Source: an uncultured Neomegalonema sp.
GTDB taxonomy: Bacteria; Pseudomonadota; Alphaproteobacteria; Rhodobacterales; Rhodobacteraceae
Length of the DNA stretch: 52,347 bases
Reading direction: 5' to 3'
Assembly (NCBI GenBank): GCA_937995735.1
Contig: CALKIZ010000013.1
Location: 1 to 52,347 of the forward strand
Shown here: positions 1-9,121 of the stretch, one piece after another
Position numbering within the stretch: the stretch's first letter is position 1
Layout of the letters: each line of letters begins with the position of its first letter
Program-made: the position numbers and the translations under genes
Notes under the pieces: generated by a model
Seen by the model: only the letters and a program-made list of their open reading frames with translations
Database searches by the model: none
What the model was told of the DNA's origin: nothing

Positions 1-65
1 ATAATCATTCCCGCAATGCGGGGATCGTCAATCAGCCTGATACGCTCGAGAAAACTTTGTGTCAT
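1..65 (-). CDS. Partial gene cut by the left edge (N-terminus only)
   Basis: An ATG reads leftwards from 65 and stays open for 21 codons to the window edge (begins MTQSFLERIRLIDDP). A strong AGGAGG Shine-Dalgarno lies just upstream, near 71-76 on this strand, so this is a real gene start. It is divergent from the FAH-hydrolase gene at 223 and shares the 66-222 promoter region with it. Twenty-one residues are too few to assign a family; a role in the same catabolic module is only a guess. Confidence 0.6.
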   Translation of the reverse strand, partial: MTQSFLERIRLIDDPRIAGMI

Positions 66-222
66 TGTCGGTCCTCCTGTGGAACCGACTAAAGAATCCA
101 ATTCGCCACTCAGCGCATTAACAATTTATGATTCCGCCCTGGGATAATCACTGAAAGGCATTTCCAGCGCACTTCTCGCAGTATAGAATACCTCCAAACG
201 CGATTTAACGAGGGGACATGAC

Positions 223-1071
223 ATGAGACTAATGCGGGTTGGAGCTGAAGGCGAAGCGAAACCGGTAGTATTGCACAGTGACGGTACGATGCGCGATATT
301 TCGGGGCTGGTCGGTAATCTTTCCGGCAACAGCCTTTCATTGGAAACAATGGATGCTATCCGCAACTCTGACCTTGGCAATCTTCCCACCGTTCCCGAAG
401 GCGGGCGCATCGGGGCTTGTCTGGCGGATGTGCCGAACTTTCACTGCATTGGCCTGAACTACGTCAACCACGCGAAAGAAACCGGCGCAGAAATTCCCAA
501 AGAACCAATTATCTTTTGGAAAGCAACATCGGCGCTTTCCGGTCCTTTCGATCCCATTACCGTGCCAAAGAACTCGGATAAACTGGATTACGAAGTCGAA
601 CTCGGTATCGTCATTGGCCGCGAGTGCTCTTATGTCTCCGAAGCCGATGCCCTCGATTACGTAACGGGATATTGCACGATCAATGACATCTCGGAACGCA
701 CGTTCCAAATCGAACGGGGTGGGTTATGGGGCAAAGGAAAATCTGCTCCCGGATTTGGTCCCATCGGCCCGCAACTCGTCACCGCCGATGAAGCCGGAGA
801 CGTGATGAATTTGCGCGTAACCACAAAGGTCAATGGCGAGGCACGGCAAGACTCAAACACCTCAGATATGATTTTCTCAATCCCGCAAATCATCAGCTAT
901 ATGAGCCAATTCATGAAACTGCGTGTTGGTGATGTGATTGCCACCGGCACACCTGAAGGTGTGGCCATGGGCATGACGCCTCCGGGTTGGCTCGTCCCCG
1001 GTGATGTGGTCGAGGTCGAGGTTGAGGGCCTCGGCGCGCAACGTTCCGAAGTGGTAGCGTTCAGCGGATAA
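223..1071 (+). CDS. Fumarylacetoacetate hydrolase (FAH) family protein
   Basis: 282 residues, the usual length for single-domain FAH enzymes, which cleave or hydrate 2,4-dioxo or 2-oxo acids with a bound divalent metal. The fold spans about residues 65-280. Visible motifs are GLNYVNHAKETG, the metal-ligand segment DYEVELGIVIG, NDISERTFQ, KSAPGFGPIGP and GTPEGVAMG. The start has a GAGGGG Shine-Dalgarno 7 bases upstream. The isomerase gene follows 5 bases after the stop. Family members include acylpyruvases and 2,4-diketo-3-deoxy-L-fuconate or -rhamnonate hydrolases; the sugar-acid neighbours favour the latter type of substrate, but that is inference. Cytoplasmic. Confidence 0.9.
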   Translation: MRLMRVGAEGEAKPVVLHSDGTMRDISGLVGNLSGNSLSLETMDAIRNSDLGNLPTVPEGGRIGACLADVPNFHCIGLNYVNHAKETGAEIPKEPIIFWKATSALSGPFDPITVPKNSDKLDYEVELGIVIGRECSYVSEADALDYVTGYCTINDISERTFQIERGGLWGKGKSAPGFGPIGPQLVTADEAGDVMNLRVTTKVNGEARQDSNTSDMIFSIPQIISYMSQFMKLRVGDVIATGTPEGVAMGMTPPGWLVPGDVVEVEVEGLGAQRSEVVAFSG

Positions 1072-1076
1072 AAAAG

Positions 1077-1838
1077 ATGCCGCGTTTCTGCGCCAATCTT
1101 ACAACGTTATTTACCGAGCATGATTTTTCATCCCGCATTAACGCGGCTGCTGATGCGGGATTTAAAGCTGTCGAAATCCTGTTTCCTTATGACCAACAAG
1201 CGACGGCGATCAAGCAGTCTCTCGATAGTGCAGGCATCAAACCGATCCTCATTAATGCCCCGCCCGGCGATTATGCAGGGAGCGAGCGCGGGCTTGCTTC
1301 TTTGCCGGGCCGCGAAGAGGATTTTGCCACCGCGATGCAAACTGCCTTTCAATTCACTGAAATCATCCGACCTCGTAACCTGCATATTATGGCGGGGCTG
1401 AACGGTGACCGCGCAACCTACATTGAAAACCTCAAATGGGCGGCGGCGAATGCACCGGACGGCCTGGCTCTTTTAATCGAGCCAATCAACACTCGGGATT
1501 TTCCGGGCTACCACCTGAAAACCGCTGAAGACGCGCTCACGGTTTTAGATGCAGTTGGGGCCGGCAACCTGAGGCTGCAACTCGATCTCTATCATTGCCA
1601 GATTATGTCCGGTGATCTCGCGACACGCATTCGCGCCCTGCTCCCGCATATCGGCCATATCCAAATCGCAGGCGCGCCGGAACGCAATGAACCGGATACG
1701 GGCGAAGTAAATTACCCGTATCTCTTCGACCTGCTCGATGATCTGGGCTATGAGGGTTATATCGGGTGTGAATACCACCCGCGAGCAACGACTTTAGAGG
1801 GCTTGGGCTGGTTCCAGCCTTATCGCGAAAGGCAATAG
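1077..1838 (+). CDS. Hydroxypyruvate isomerase / 2-oxo-tetronate isomerase family TIM barrel
   Basis: 253 residues, typical for the Hyi/OtnI family of xylose-isomerase-like TIM barrels. The two catalytic glutamates of the family are visible as E135 (LLIEPINTRDFPGY) and E232 (YIGCEYHP), with the QLDLYHCQI metal-binding strand between them. Hyi interconverts hydroxypyruvate and tartronate semialdehyde; OtnI homologues isomerise 2-oxo- to 3-oxo-tetronate 4-phosphate precursors. The next gene looks like an erythronate dehydrogenase, so the OtnI role is the better guess. The start lies 5 bases after the FAH stop and the end is one base before the next GTG, so the three genes form one operon. Confidence 0.85.
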   Translation: MPRFCANLTTLFTEHDFSSRINAAADAGFKAVEILFPYDQQATAIKQSLDSAGIKPILINAPPGDYAGSERGLASLPGREEDFATAMQTAFQFTEIIRPRNLHIMAGLNGDRATYIENLKWAAANAPDGLALLIEPINTRDFPGYHLKTAEDALTVLDAVGAGNLRLQLDLYHCQIMSGDLATRIRALLPHIGHIQIAGAPERNEPDTGEVNYPYLFDLLDDLGYEGYIGCEYHPRATTLEGLGWFQPYRERQ

Positions 1839-1839
1839 C

Positions 1840-2802
1840 GTGCGGATACTCATCCTCGGCGGCGGCGGCTTTATCGGCTTAAAACTTGCCAAAGCACTGG
1901 CAGAGCGCGGCACATTACGCGGCGATGCAATCTCGCATCTCTGCCTTGCGGATGTAACTGGAACAAAGGCAATCGACGCGCCATTTCCTGTGACCATAGA
2001 GAGCCTCGACATAGCAAACCGCAACGCCGTAGACGCGCTGATGGAAAAAGGTTGGGACGTGATTTTCCATCTCGCCGCAGTCGTGAGCGGACAGGCTGAA
2101 GCCGATTTTGTCTCGGGCCTTCGCGCTAATTTTTTCGGCACGCTGAACCTTTTTGAAAGCGCCCGCGCCGGTGGCCGCGTACCCGTAATCGTCTATTCCT
2201 CTTCTGTTGCCGCTTATGGCGGAGAAGTGCCTCAGCCGATTGAGGACTGGACAAATACCAATCCGCAAACGAGCTATGGCAGTCAAAAAGTCATCGGCGA
2301 ATTGCTACTCAACGATTATTCCCGCCGGGGTTTCTTCGATGGGCGCGGAGTACGTTTGCCCACAGTTGTTGTGCGCCCCGGCAAACCGAATGCCGCTGCC
2401 TCTTCCTTTTTCTCCTCGATCATCCGGGAACCCTTACAGGGCGAACCCGCCATGTGCCCGGTTGATCCAAAGGCCACGAAAGGTTGGCTGACATCGCCGC
2501 GCGCCGTTTTCGAAAACCTACTGCGCAGTGCTGAACTCGATGCTGATGCACTGGGCCAAAACCGTTGTTTCAACCTACCCGGCATCACCGTCACGGTCGC
2601 CGAGATGATTGAATCTCTCAGTCGAAAAGGCGGTAAAGAAGCCCTTGATCTGATTGATTACGAGATCAATCCTGCGGTGGAGAAGATCGTTTCTGGATGG
2701 GCCGTGGATTTTAATCCGGCAAAAGCCCTCGCGCTTGGCATGAAGGCTGACACTGACTTTGACAGCATCGTGCAACAATTCATCGACGATGAATTAGCAT
2801 AG
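1840..2802 (+). CDS. denD: NAD-dependent epimerase/dehydratase, D-erythronate dehydrogenase-like
   Basis: 320-residue extended SDR. An N-terminal Rossmann glycine motif (ILILGGGGFIG, residues 3-13) and the catalytic triad pieces S120-S122 and Y146-x3-K150 (TSYGSQK) are intact. DenD oxidises D-erythronate at C2, and its product is the substrate of an OtnI isomerase, encoded immediately upstream. The start is GTG, one base after the preceding stop, implying translational coupling. The OtnK kinase and OtnC aldolase that complete the known pathway are not in the window. A generic UDP-sugar epimerase is less likely in this context. The symbol is given on family resemblance plus neighbour. Confidence 0.65.
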   Translation: MRILILGGGGFIGLKLAKALAERGTLRGDAISHLCLADVTGTKAIDAPFPVTIESLDIANRNAVDALMEKGWDVIFHLAAVVSGQAEADFVSGLRANFFGTLNLFESARAGGRVPVIVYSSSVAAYGGEVPQPIEDWTNTNPQTSYGSQKVIGELLLNDYSRRGFFDGRGVRLPTVVVRPGKPNAAASSFFSSIIREPLQGEPAMCPVDPKATKGWLTSPRAVFENLLRSAELDADALGQNRCFNLPGITVTVAEMIESLSRKGGKEALDLIDYEINPAVEKIVSGWAVDFNPAKALALGMKADTDFDSIVQQFIDDELA

Positions 2803-2831
2803 CGCATGACATGATGGGTAGATTTCCGAGG

Positions 2832-3299
2832 TTATTGCCCGCCGTATAATTCCTTAGCGCGATCCTCGAATGCACCTGCGACTTTCCGCATCGCAATATC
2901 AAACGCCGCCCCCGCAGCGCGTTGCATCAACCGACTGCGAAAAGCAAATTCGACATCGAATGTCATATCACACGCATTCTCTCCCGCCGGATGAAAAGCG
3001 TAGCGGGTCAACAGCTTGTTAAACGGGCCGCTGATTGCCTCAACATCAATCCGCGCAATTCCGTTTTCACCAGCAGGATATGTTTTTATCAGCGACGTAT
3101 AGCTCTCTCGAAAAACCGCGAAGGAGATCACAAGATCCGCTTCAAATGTCTCGCCACCATCCGCACTGGGTGATTTTTTTCGAACGCGCGACCCACTAAT
3201 CCACGGGATAAACTTTGGATACATGCCGACATCTGAAACAAGATCAAACATCTGTTTCGGCGTGTAAGGGATGCGGCGCCGTTCGGAATGGGCAGTCAT
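2832..3299 (-). CDS. RatA/COQ10-like START-domain protein
   Basis: 155 residues forming one polyketide-cyclase/START (SRPBCC) domain, matching the COQ10/RatA family in length and in the N-terminal pattern (RRIPYTPKQMFDLVSDV, then YPKFIPW). Family members bind ubiquinone or lipids and support respiration; in E. coli the homologue was described as a ribosome-association toxin. Starts 6 bases after the lipA stop, with its ribosome-binding region inside lipA, so it is co-transcribed. lipA followed by this family is common in Alphaproteobacteria. The respiratory role is inferred from the family. Confidence 0.85.
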   Translation of the reverse strand: MTAHSERRRIPYTPKQMFDLVSDVGMYPKFIPWISGSRVRKKSPSADGGETFEADLVISFAVFRESYTSLIKTYPAGENGIARIDVEAISGPFNKLLTRYAFHPAGENACDMTFDVEFAFRSRLMQRAAGAAFDIAMRKVAGAFEDRAKELYGGQ

Positions 3300-3305
3300 A
3301 GAAAG

Positions 3306-4250
3306 TTATCCGTTTGAGGCGAGGCGAGCGTCACGCAGACGTCGGAAATCATCCCCTGCATGATAAGAGGATCGGGTCAGCGGAGACGCAGACACCATCG
3401 AAAACCCTTTAGCATATGCTGCTTTCTCATAGGCTTCAAAAGCATCCGGCGTGATGTATTCGCGCACAGGATAATGCTTTTTCGTCGGTTGCAAATATTG
3501 CCCGATTGTCAGGAAGTCGACATCGGCGGCGCGCATGTCATCCATAACCTGATGCACTTGTATCCGAGTTTCGCCCATACCGACCATGATGCCCGATTTC
3601 GTAAACATCGACGGGTCTTGCTCTTTGACTTGTTGAAGCAAACGCAGTGAATGGAAATAGCGCGCACCGGGTCTGACCTCAGGATAAAGCCCCGGAACTG
3701 TCTCGAGGTTATGATTGAAGACATCGGGCCGCGCTTCGACCACAAGATCAAGCGCACCGTCCTTACGCAGAAAATCAGGTGTCAAAACTTCGATTGTTGC
3801 CTCGGGGCGCTTACGGCGAATGGCGCGTATTGTCTGAGCGATATGCTCTGCTCCGCCATCGGCCAAATCATCACGATCAACCGAGGTGACAACGACATGC
3901 TCAAGCCCGAGTTTTGCAACAGTATCCGCAACTTTTGCCGGTTCAAACGGGTCGAGCGCATCAGGTCGGCCCGTCGCAACATTACAAAATGAACACGCCC
4001 GCGTGCAGGTCTCGCCCATAATCATCATCGTCGCATGACCCTGCGACCAGCATTCACCGACATTGGGACAGCCTGCCTCTTGGCAGACTGTCGAAAGGCC
4101 ATGCTCTTCGATAACCGCCCGCGTCGCCCGATACCCTTCTGAACTTGGCGCACGCACTCTGATCCATGAGGGCTTTCGAGCCGACTCGTTATCTTTGCGA
4201 TGCGCCTTTTCCGGGTGTCTTAGGCGAGGTGGGGCGGTATCTGAACTCAT
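3306..4250 (-). CDS. lipA: Lipoyl synthase
   Basis: Radical-SAM enzyme that inserts two sulfurs into octanoylated E2 and GcvH proteins to make lipoyl cofactors. With the start at 4250 it is 314 residues. The auxiliary cluster cysteines are C56, C61 and C67 ([12 protein letters not shown]), the radical-SAM CxxxCxxC is C82, C86 and C89 (CTRACSFC), and the conserved C-terminal [10 protein letters not shown] is present. An upstream in-frame ATG at 4295 would add 15 non-conserved residues inside the preceding gene, so MSSDTAPP at 4250 is preferred. That start lies one base after the stop of the DUF302 gene and has no obvious Shine-Dalgarno of its own, suggesting coupling. Confidence 0.96.
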   Translation of the reverse strand: MSSDTAPPRLRHPEKAHRKDNESARKPSWIRVRAPSSEGYRATRAVIEEHGLSTVCQEAGCPNVGECWSQGHATMMIMGETCTRACSFCNVATGRPDALDPFEPAKVADTVAKLGLEHVVVTSVDRDDLADGGAEHIAQTIRAIRRKRPEATIEVLTPDFLRKDGALDLVVEARPDVFNHNLETVPGLYPEVRPGARYFHSLRLLQQVKEQDPSMFTKSGIMVGMGETRIQVHQVMDDMRAADVDFLTIGQYLQPTKKHYPVREYITPDAFEAYEKAAYAKGFSMVSASPLTRSSYHAGDDFRRLRDARLASNG

Positions 4251-4251
4251 A

Positions 4252-4719
4252 TTATTCAGTCGCTGCCGAGGTAAGCCCGTCCAGAACTGTCGCAACTTTC
4301 GCCACTACAGGCCCGTCAGGGTCGATGCTGTGACGCACTGCAAGTTGCTTAATATCAGTATAAAGAACGCGCGTTTTACCATCATCGCCTTCGAGGAAAA
4401 GCGCTTTCATTGGCAAATCAATCCCGATGGTCGCTGATTCCTGCATCAAAGGCGTACCCAGTTTAGGGTTTCCAAAAATTACAAGCGTTGCTGGTTTCAT
4501 CTCCAGACCGACTTTCTCAGCGCCCTTGGCATGTTCGACAACCGAAAACACAGTCGCGCCTTTACGACCAAGGATAGCGAGAAACGCATCCACAGCCTCT
4601 TGAACGCTCTTATCCGTTGATTTTTCGATCGTTTCCAGCGGTGCTGCCGTTGCAGTCATTGGTGTTCCTTCCACAATAGCCAGAGCCAGTAGCACAGGGG
4701 CAATCAGACGTTTGAACAT
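4252..4719 (-). CDS. Secreted DUF302-domain protein
   Basis: 155 residues from the ATG at 4719, which has an AAGGAG site 8 bases upstream; a longer in-frame reading to 4773 lacks one. Residues 1-27 form a signal peptide (hydrophobic core after MFKRLIAP, cleavage near ATA-AP). The mature part is a DUF302 domain, with the family core [18 protein letters not shown] and LPMKALFLE. The function of DUF302 is unknown; several members are periplasmic and occur with sulfur or redox genes. Its stop is one base from the lipA start, so this secreted protein heads a DUF302-lipA-RatA unit. A link to lipoate metabolism is unproven. Confidence 0.8.
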   Translation of the reverse strand: MFKRLIAPVLLALAIVEGTPMTATAAPLETIEKSTDKSVQEAVDAFLAILGRKGATVFSVVEHAKGAEKVGLEMKPATLVIFGNPKLGTPLMQESATIGIDLPMKALFLEGDDGKTRVLYTDIKQLAVRHSIDPDGPVVAKVATVLDGLTSAATE

Positions 4720-4797
4720 GATTAAGTCTCCTTCTTCAACGGCAATATAGGGCTTGTTGAGAAGAAATGGCACACAATCATGGGAGAAATAATTCGA

Positions 4798-5892
4798 TTA
4801 TATCTGTGATTCATCGCCTTGGAACATCTCGACTAAGCTTTCACGGGAAGCCTGCGCAATTCCGCGCTCGGTGATCAACCCCGACACAAGCCGCGCCGGA
4901 GTAACGTCAAAGGCAGGATTTGCCACATTGGAACCGTTCGAAACAACGCGCGCAGGGGCCACTTTTCCATCCTCCAGAAGCGAATCAAGGTGGGTTACTT
5001 CGCGGGCGTCTCTTTCCTCAATCGGGATTTCGCGTACGCCGTCTCCGATACGCCAATCAATCGTCGGGCTAGGCAGGCAAACGTAGAATGGAACGTTATT
5101 ATCATGAGCGGCGAGGGCCTTCAGGTAAGTCCCTATCTTATTGCAGACATCCCCATTCGCGGAGACCCGGTCAGTTCCGGTTATGACAAGATCAACCTCA
5201 CCATGCTGCATCAAATGGCCGCCCGCATTATCGACGATGACGGTATGAGGAACGCCGTTTTGGTTCAATTCCCAAGCCGTTAGAAACGCACCCTGATTGC
5301 GCGGACGTGTTTCATCCACCCAGACATGAACGTCTATTCCTTCATTATGTGCTTGATAAATCGGTGAGGTCGCCGTGCCCCAGTCCGTTGTCGCCAGCCA
5401 TCCCGCATTGCAATGGGTCAACACATTGACGCGGCCTTTGCGTTCCGCAACCGAGCGCAGCAAAGGCAAGCCGTGCGCGCCGATACGCCGATTGATCTCA
5501 ACATCTTCGTCCGCAATTTCAGCAGATCGCGCATAAGCCGCCGAAAACCTTTCATCAGGAGACAGCGGCAACAGATACGCTCTCATATCCTCCAGCGCCC
5601 AACGCAAGTTCACCGCAGTCGGTCGGGTTTCCAGAAGTTGTTCGTAAGCCGAGGCCAATGCAGCATCACTCGAATCTGCACGCATTGCGAGTGCCACACC
5701 ATAAGCCGCTGTGACGCCAATCAAGGGTGCGCCGCGAACACGCATCACACGGATTGCTTCGGCTGCTTCTGAGCAACTCACTAATCGTTTGGTTTTAAAA
5801 TCAAAAGGAAGGCTGGTTTGATCGATGATCTCAACCGCCTCTCCATCCGCAGATGGCCAGATTGAGCGATAAGAAACGCCGTCTACCTTCAT
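4798..5892 (-). CDS. mtnA: S-methyl-5-thioribose-1-phosphate isomerase
   Basis: 364 residues, standard for MtnA, which isomerises methylthioribose-1-phosphate to methylthioribulose-1-phosphate in methionine salvage. The catalytic cysteine C161 ([15 protein letters not shown]) and aspartate D241 ([20 protein letters not shown]) are present, with the conserved RVRGAPLIG and [13 protein letters not shown]. The start has GAGGAA upstream. No other methionine-salvage gene is in the window. eIF2B-like sugar-phosphate isomerases share the fold, but both catalytic residues make MtnA clear. Confidence 0.95.
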   Translation of the reverse strand: MKVDGVSYRSIWPSADGEAVEIIDQTSLPFDFKTKRLVSCSEAAEAIRVMRVRGAPLIGVTAAYGVALAMRADSSDAALASAYEQLLETRPTAVNLRWALEDMRAYLLPLSPDERFSAAYARSAEIADEDVEINRRIGAHGLPLLRSVAERKGRVNVLTHCNAGWLATTDWGTATSPIYQAHNEGIDVHVWVDETRPRNQGAFLTAWELNQNGVPHTVIVDNAGGHLMQHGEVDLVITGTDRVSANGDVCNKIGTYLKALAAHDNNVPFYVCLPSPTIDWRIGDGVREIPIEERDAREVTHLDSLLEDGKVAPARVVSNGSNVANPAFDVTPARLVSGLITERGIAQASRESLVEMFQGDESQI

Positions 5893-5959
5893 GTCTCATT
5901 CCTCAAAACCAACGTTCGCGTCTTACGCTACATAGGTTGATAAACAGAATAAATACACT

Positions 5960-6526
5960 TTATAGTTTTAATCCTGGCACATACCCACCATCAGAATAAT
6001 ATGCCGTCTCTTCCGGCGTAGGTTTTCGCCCTAATGCCTCATTACGGAACGGAAACCTGCCAAAGCGCACAATCATCTCCCGATGCTTTTCGATTTGCCC
6101 CATCGTTTCATCCGTCAATGTCGACATACGGGTTTTGAAAAGCGCAACTGACCATTCCTGATCCGCAAGACTTTCCGAATGTTCAAACGGCAGATAGAAA
6201 AACTGCCGTCCCGGCTCGGGCGTTTCCAGATCAACATTGTTGCAGACAGCAAACCGGGCAATATCAAGCGCCCGCGCGTCACCAAAAAATGCTTTTTTGC
6301 TGCCCCGATACAAATTACGAGGAAATTGATCGAGAAGAATTAGCAGTGCGAGCGTTCCCTCTGGCGTCTCCGACCATTCATCAAATCCACCTGACAAAGC
6401 AAGAGCAACTTGATCCGAAAAGCGCTCTCTTATCTGATCATCAACATCATCTGAGGCAACATACCATCCTTCGGGGCCAACATCATCCAACCAAAAATCA
6501 AGAATGTCCTTGATGTCATTCGCCAT
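5960..6526 (-). CDS. DUF924 family protein
   Basis: 188 residues from the ATG at 6526 (MANDIKDILDFW), which has GAGG upstream; the longer open frame to 6631 runs back into the MFS gene and is not needed. The DUF924 pattern is clear: DILDFWLDD, then LLILLDQFPRNLYRG and AFFGDARALDIA, and a C-terminal HREMIVRFGRFPFRN. The family is all-helical and TPR-like, of unknown function. It overlaps the 3' end of the MFS gene by 11 bases, so the two are translationally coupled. Confidence 0.88.
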   Translation of the reverse strand: MANDIKDILDFWLDDVGPEGWYVASDDVDDQIRERFSDQVALALSGGFDEWSETPEGTLALLILLDQFPRNLYRGSKKAFFGDARALDIARFAVCNNVDLETPEPGRQFFYLPFEHSESLADQEWSVALFKTRMSTLTDETMGQIEKHREMIVRFGRFPFRNEALGRKPTPEETAYYSDGGYVPGLKL

Positions 6527-7769
6527 CAGTTGCCTCATCATAATAAATTTCCGCTGCGACTTCAGCACCGACAACCGAGCGTGCCGGAACCGGAACATAG
6601 CTGCCGGTATCTTCGGGATCAATCGCAGCACGTTGTGTCATACGATAGAGTGCATAGGCTGAAATGCTTGCGCAAAGTATTGCATTAAATAGGAAAAACC
6701 CGTTCGGTCCGAACACTTGCATCATATAACCAACGGTCACCGGCCCGAACATCGCTCCCAATCCATTGAGAAAAACAAGCCCGCTACTCGCTGAAGCCAT
6801 CTTCGTCGCGGGCAGAAAATCGTTCGTATGGGCAATCAGTAAACTATATAGCGGATTTGCAACCCCGCCCAAAATGAACGCGGCTATGAACAGTGCAGGC
6901 TTCGAAGGCGCGCCTACAATTCCGAGCGCACACGCCGCAGTACCGAGTGCTGTTACAAACATGATGACGCGACGTCGATCCATACGATCAGACACCCACC
7001 CAATAGGGTACTGCATCAGCATTCCGCCGATATAAATCGCCGAGACAAAAGCAGACGTCGTTTCCACCGAGAAATTCAGCTCGCCCGCATAAACCACAGC
7101 CATGCCGAACAATGCTGAGAAAATCCCGCCAAGAAGCATTGAACCAATGCAACCGAGCGGCGATGATTTGAAAAGTTCAGCAAACGACATCCGTTCACTT
7201 GCCCCAGCCACCGGAGCGGGTGCAGCGCTCAGCAAAATCGGCGCAAAAGAAACCGAAACCAAAACGGACATCAGGATAAACAGGTCGTAGCCACCCGGTT
7301 CCGACAAATTAATCAGCGCCTGACCGATAACAATGCCAAGCATTTGAACGATCATATACGTGGATAGCGCTTGCCCCCGGTGCTCGTTATCCGTCGCATT
7401 GTTGACCCAGCTTTCCGCAACGACATACACACCGGAAAACCCAAACCCGACGATAAGCCGCATGAACGCCCATGCCCATGGGTTGACGAACACTGCATAG
7501 ATGATGAAAGCAGCGGAAATCAGCGACGCTAAAGCCGCAAAGACGCGAACATGACCGACATTGCGGATCATCAGCGGTGTCAGCCAAGACCCGCCAAGAA
7601 ATCCGATAAAGTATGCTGCCATGACAAAGCCCATGATCGTCGGATTAAACTCTTCCAACGCACCACGCAGCCCCAGCAATGTGCCTTGCATACTGTTGCC
7701 AATCATCAGCAAACCGATGCCGAGGAAGAGCGCCCAAGAACTACGAAATATGGAAAGCACAGCGAACAC
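6516..7769 (-). CDS. Major facilitator superfamily transporter
   Basis: 417 residues with about 12 hydrophobic segments and an MFS cytoplasmic loop after helix 8 (GWVSDRMDRRRVIMFV, related to the G-x-x-x-D-R-x-x-R-R signature). It is an inner-membrane transporter of unknown substrate. The longest reading starts with GTG at 7769 and has only a weak ribosome-binding site; an in-frame GTG 4 codons in is also possible. It forms a two-gene unit with the downstream DUF924 gene. The C-terminal tail of about 35 residues is hydrophilic. Confidence 0.88.
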   Translation of the reverse strand: MFAVLSIFRSSWALFLGIGLLMIGNSMQGTLLGLRGALEEFNPTIMGFVMAAYFIGFLGGSWLTPLMIRNVGHVRVFAALASLISAAFIIYAVFVNPWAWAFMRLIVGFGFSGVYVVAESWVNNATDNEHRGQALSTYMIVQMLGIVIGQALINLSEPGGYDLFILMSVLVSVSFAPILLSAAPAPVAGASERMSFAELFKSSPLGCIGSMLLGGIFSALFGMAVVYAGELNFSVETTSAFVSAIYIGGMLMQYPIGWVSDRMDRRRVIMFVTALGTAACALGIVGAPSKPALFIAAFILGGVANPLYSLLIAHTNDFLPATKMASASSGLVFLNGLGAMFGPVTVGYMMQVFGPNGFFLFNAILCASISAYALYRMTQRAAIDPEDTGSYVPVPARSVVGAEVAAEIYYDEATDGE

Positions 7770-7947
7770 CTAGAAATGCAAACGCCCCAGCAGTTTCTCA
7801 GCAATCAGACTTCGAGCGCGTTCAAACGCGACATCATCAGCAGTTAGAAAAATTATAAGAGACAGAAAGCCGAAATGGCTCAAATCGCGAATGCTTACGG
7901 CTTAACTCAACAGCAAAAAATAGAAAACGGGAGCGTTTATAAAACAA

Positions 7948-7977
7948 AAACGACGGCACAAATTTGCGCCGTCGTTT
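7948..7977 (-). terminator. Rho-independent terminator of the IPA-repeat/peptidoglycan-binding gene
   Basis: Perfect 10-base stem (7948-7957 with 7968-7977) around a 10-base loop. On the minus strand it is followed by a T-rich run (TTTTTGTTTTAT). It sits 25 bases past the stop of the gene at 8002. Confidence 0.85.
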
Positions 7978-8001
7978 CAGAACTTTTAGGTGAAGTACGG
8001 A

Positions 8002-8988
8002 TTAGCGAATCGCGACGTCCAGACTCTTCAGAGTCTCAATCGTGATCTGGCCTTCAGCCAAGCCATTATCTTTCTGATAGCGTTTCACCGCGTTCATGGT
8101 TCCCGCACCGAGAACACCGTCAATAACGCCAACGTTAAAGCCTTTATCGCGCAGAGCGATCTGCAAGCGCGAAATAATGTCTTCCGATACGTTTGTGCTG
8201 CACAAGATCGGACGCCATTCCATCTTACCTTCCGTCGCTTTTACGGTTTCGTAGACCGTTTCGTAACGAGCGGGAATTTCAATACGGTCGATTTTAGCAG
8301 GCGTCACCAGCTTACGAACTTCGACTTCTTCAAACTTAGCCGGGATTTTCACCGATTTCGTCTTCGGAGGCTCGACCATAACACGAACTTCCATCGTGCG
8401 CATCTGAGCAGGGATAACTTTTGTGATCGTACGTGGCGGCGTTTTCACGACACGTTTCGTCACTTCGTTATATTCAGCAGGAATTTCAACAAGGCACATG
8501 ATCTCGCCGGTGGCCTCGTCGTATTTCTGAATGGGGCCTTCGCCTTTTTTCCAGGTCTTGTAAGCCTCGCGGATTTTTACCTTTTCCACGATCTCTTCAT
8601 AGACTGCAGGAATAATCTCTTCGATTTCCCTTTCAGGTTCAAGTTCAACCGTGGTTGTTTCGGTTTTGAAAACTGCCGGGATCAACTCAAGTTTCTCAGC
8701 TTCTTTAGCAATTTCGATTGTCTCAACGACGGTTTTGTATTCCGCCTCAATCACTTGCAGGTCTTCTGTTGCTTCTTTCACGAGAACCTGGCGGGCGATT
8801 TGTTTTTCCACTGCCGGAATATAGACGCGGGCGTAACATTCGCCCGGTTTCGCTTCGGGAGGAAGCAAATCGCTAACCGCATAAGCCTCATCAAGTTCGC
8901 TTGTAGATTGCGCAAACGCTGCGCCGGTCAGGCCGGCTGTAATCGCACATGCCATCATTAGTTTTCCGCGAAGGGTGTACTGCTGCAT
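8002..8988 (-). CDS. Exported 23-residue-repeat protein with C-terminal peptidoglycan-binding domain
   Basis: 328 residues. A signal peptide ends near AFA-QS (about residue 27). The body is a repeat: IPA (or IEA) motifs start at residues 57, 80, 103 and 126, then at 169, 192, 215 and 238, an exact 23-residue period within two blocks of four. Each block is preceded by a GE-x(0-2)-C element (C51, C165), and a charged WKKGEGPIQKYDEATGE linker separates them. Residues about 272-325 form a PG_binding_1 domain (RLQIALRDKGFNVGVIDG, GAGTMNAVKRYQKDNGL). It is probably a periplasmic or envelope protein that binds murein through its C-terminus; the repeat function is unknown. It is monocistronic, with its own promoter and terminator. 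GGAGG lies 6 bases before the ATG. Confidence 0.85.
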   Translation of the reverse strand: MQQYTLRGKLMMACAITAGLTGAAFAQSTSELDEAYAVSDLLPPEAKPGECYARVYIPAVEKQIARQVLVKEATEDLQVIEAEYKTVVETIEIAKEAEKLELIPAVFKTETTTVELEPEREIEEIIPAVYEEIVEKVKIREAYKTWKKGEGPIQKYDEATGEIMCLVEIPAEYNEVTKRVVKTPPRTITKVIPAQMRTMEVRVMVEPPKTKSVKIPAKFEEVEVRKLVTPAKIDRIEIPARYETVYETVKATEGKMEWRPILCSTNVSEDIISRLQIALRDKGFNVGVIDGVLGAGTMNAVKRYQKDNGLAEGQITIETLKSLDVAIR

Positions 8989-9001
8989 CTTAATCCTCCA
9001 G

Positions 9002-9068
9002 AGCGCGCTGGGACGCGCTAGTTTTACCCAAAATTATACGTAGTCGTCATGATTGATGATTCACAAAC
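9002..9068 (-). promoter_or_regulatory. Promoter and 5' leader hairpin of the IPA-repeat gene
   Basis: On the minus strand a consensus TATAAT -10 lies at 9033-9038, with a poorer -35 around 9057-9063. The predicted leader contains a 6-base GC stem (9002-9007 with 9014-9019) that ends three bases from the GGAGG ribosome-binding site at 8995-8999. The -10 is convincing; a role for the hairpin in translation is inference. Confidence 0.45.
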
Positions 9069-9121
9069 TGCGGCACAAGGGCAAGTACCTTCTCCGTTTG
9101 CAGGCCGCTAAAAACATCACA

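Noticed and set aside
7990-8961. 323-codon open frame on the + strand
   Set aside because: It lies entirely opposite the IPA-repeat gene. Its Phe/Arg/Asp/Asn-rich translation has no family resemblance and reflects the repetitive codons of the real gene.
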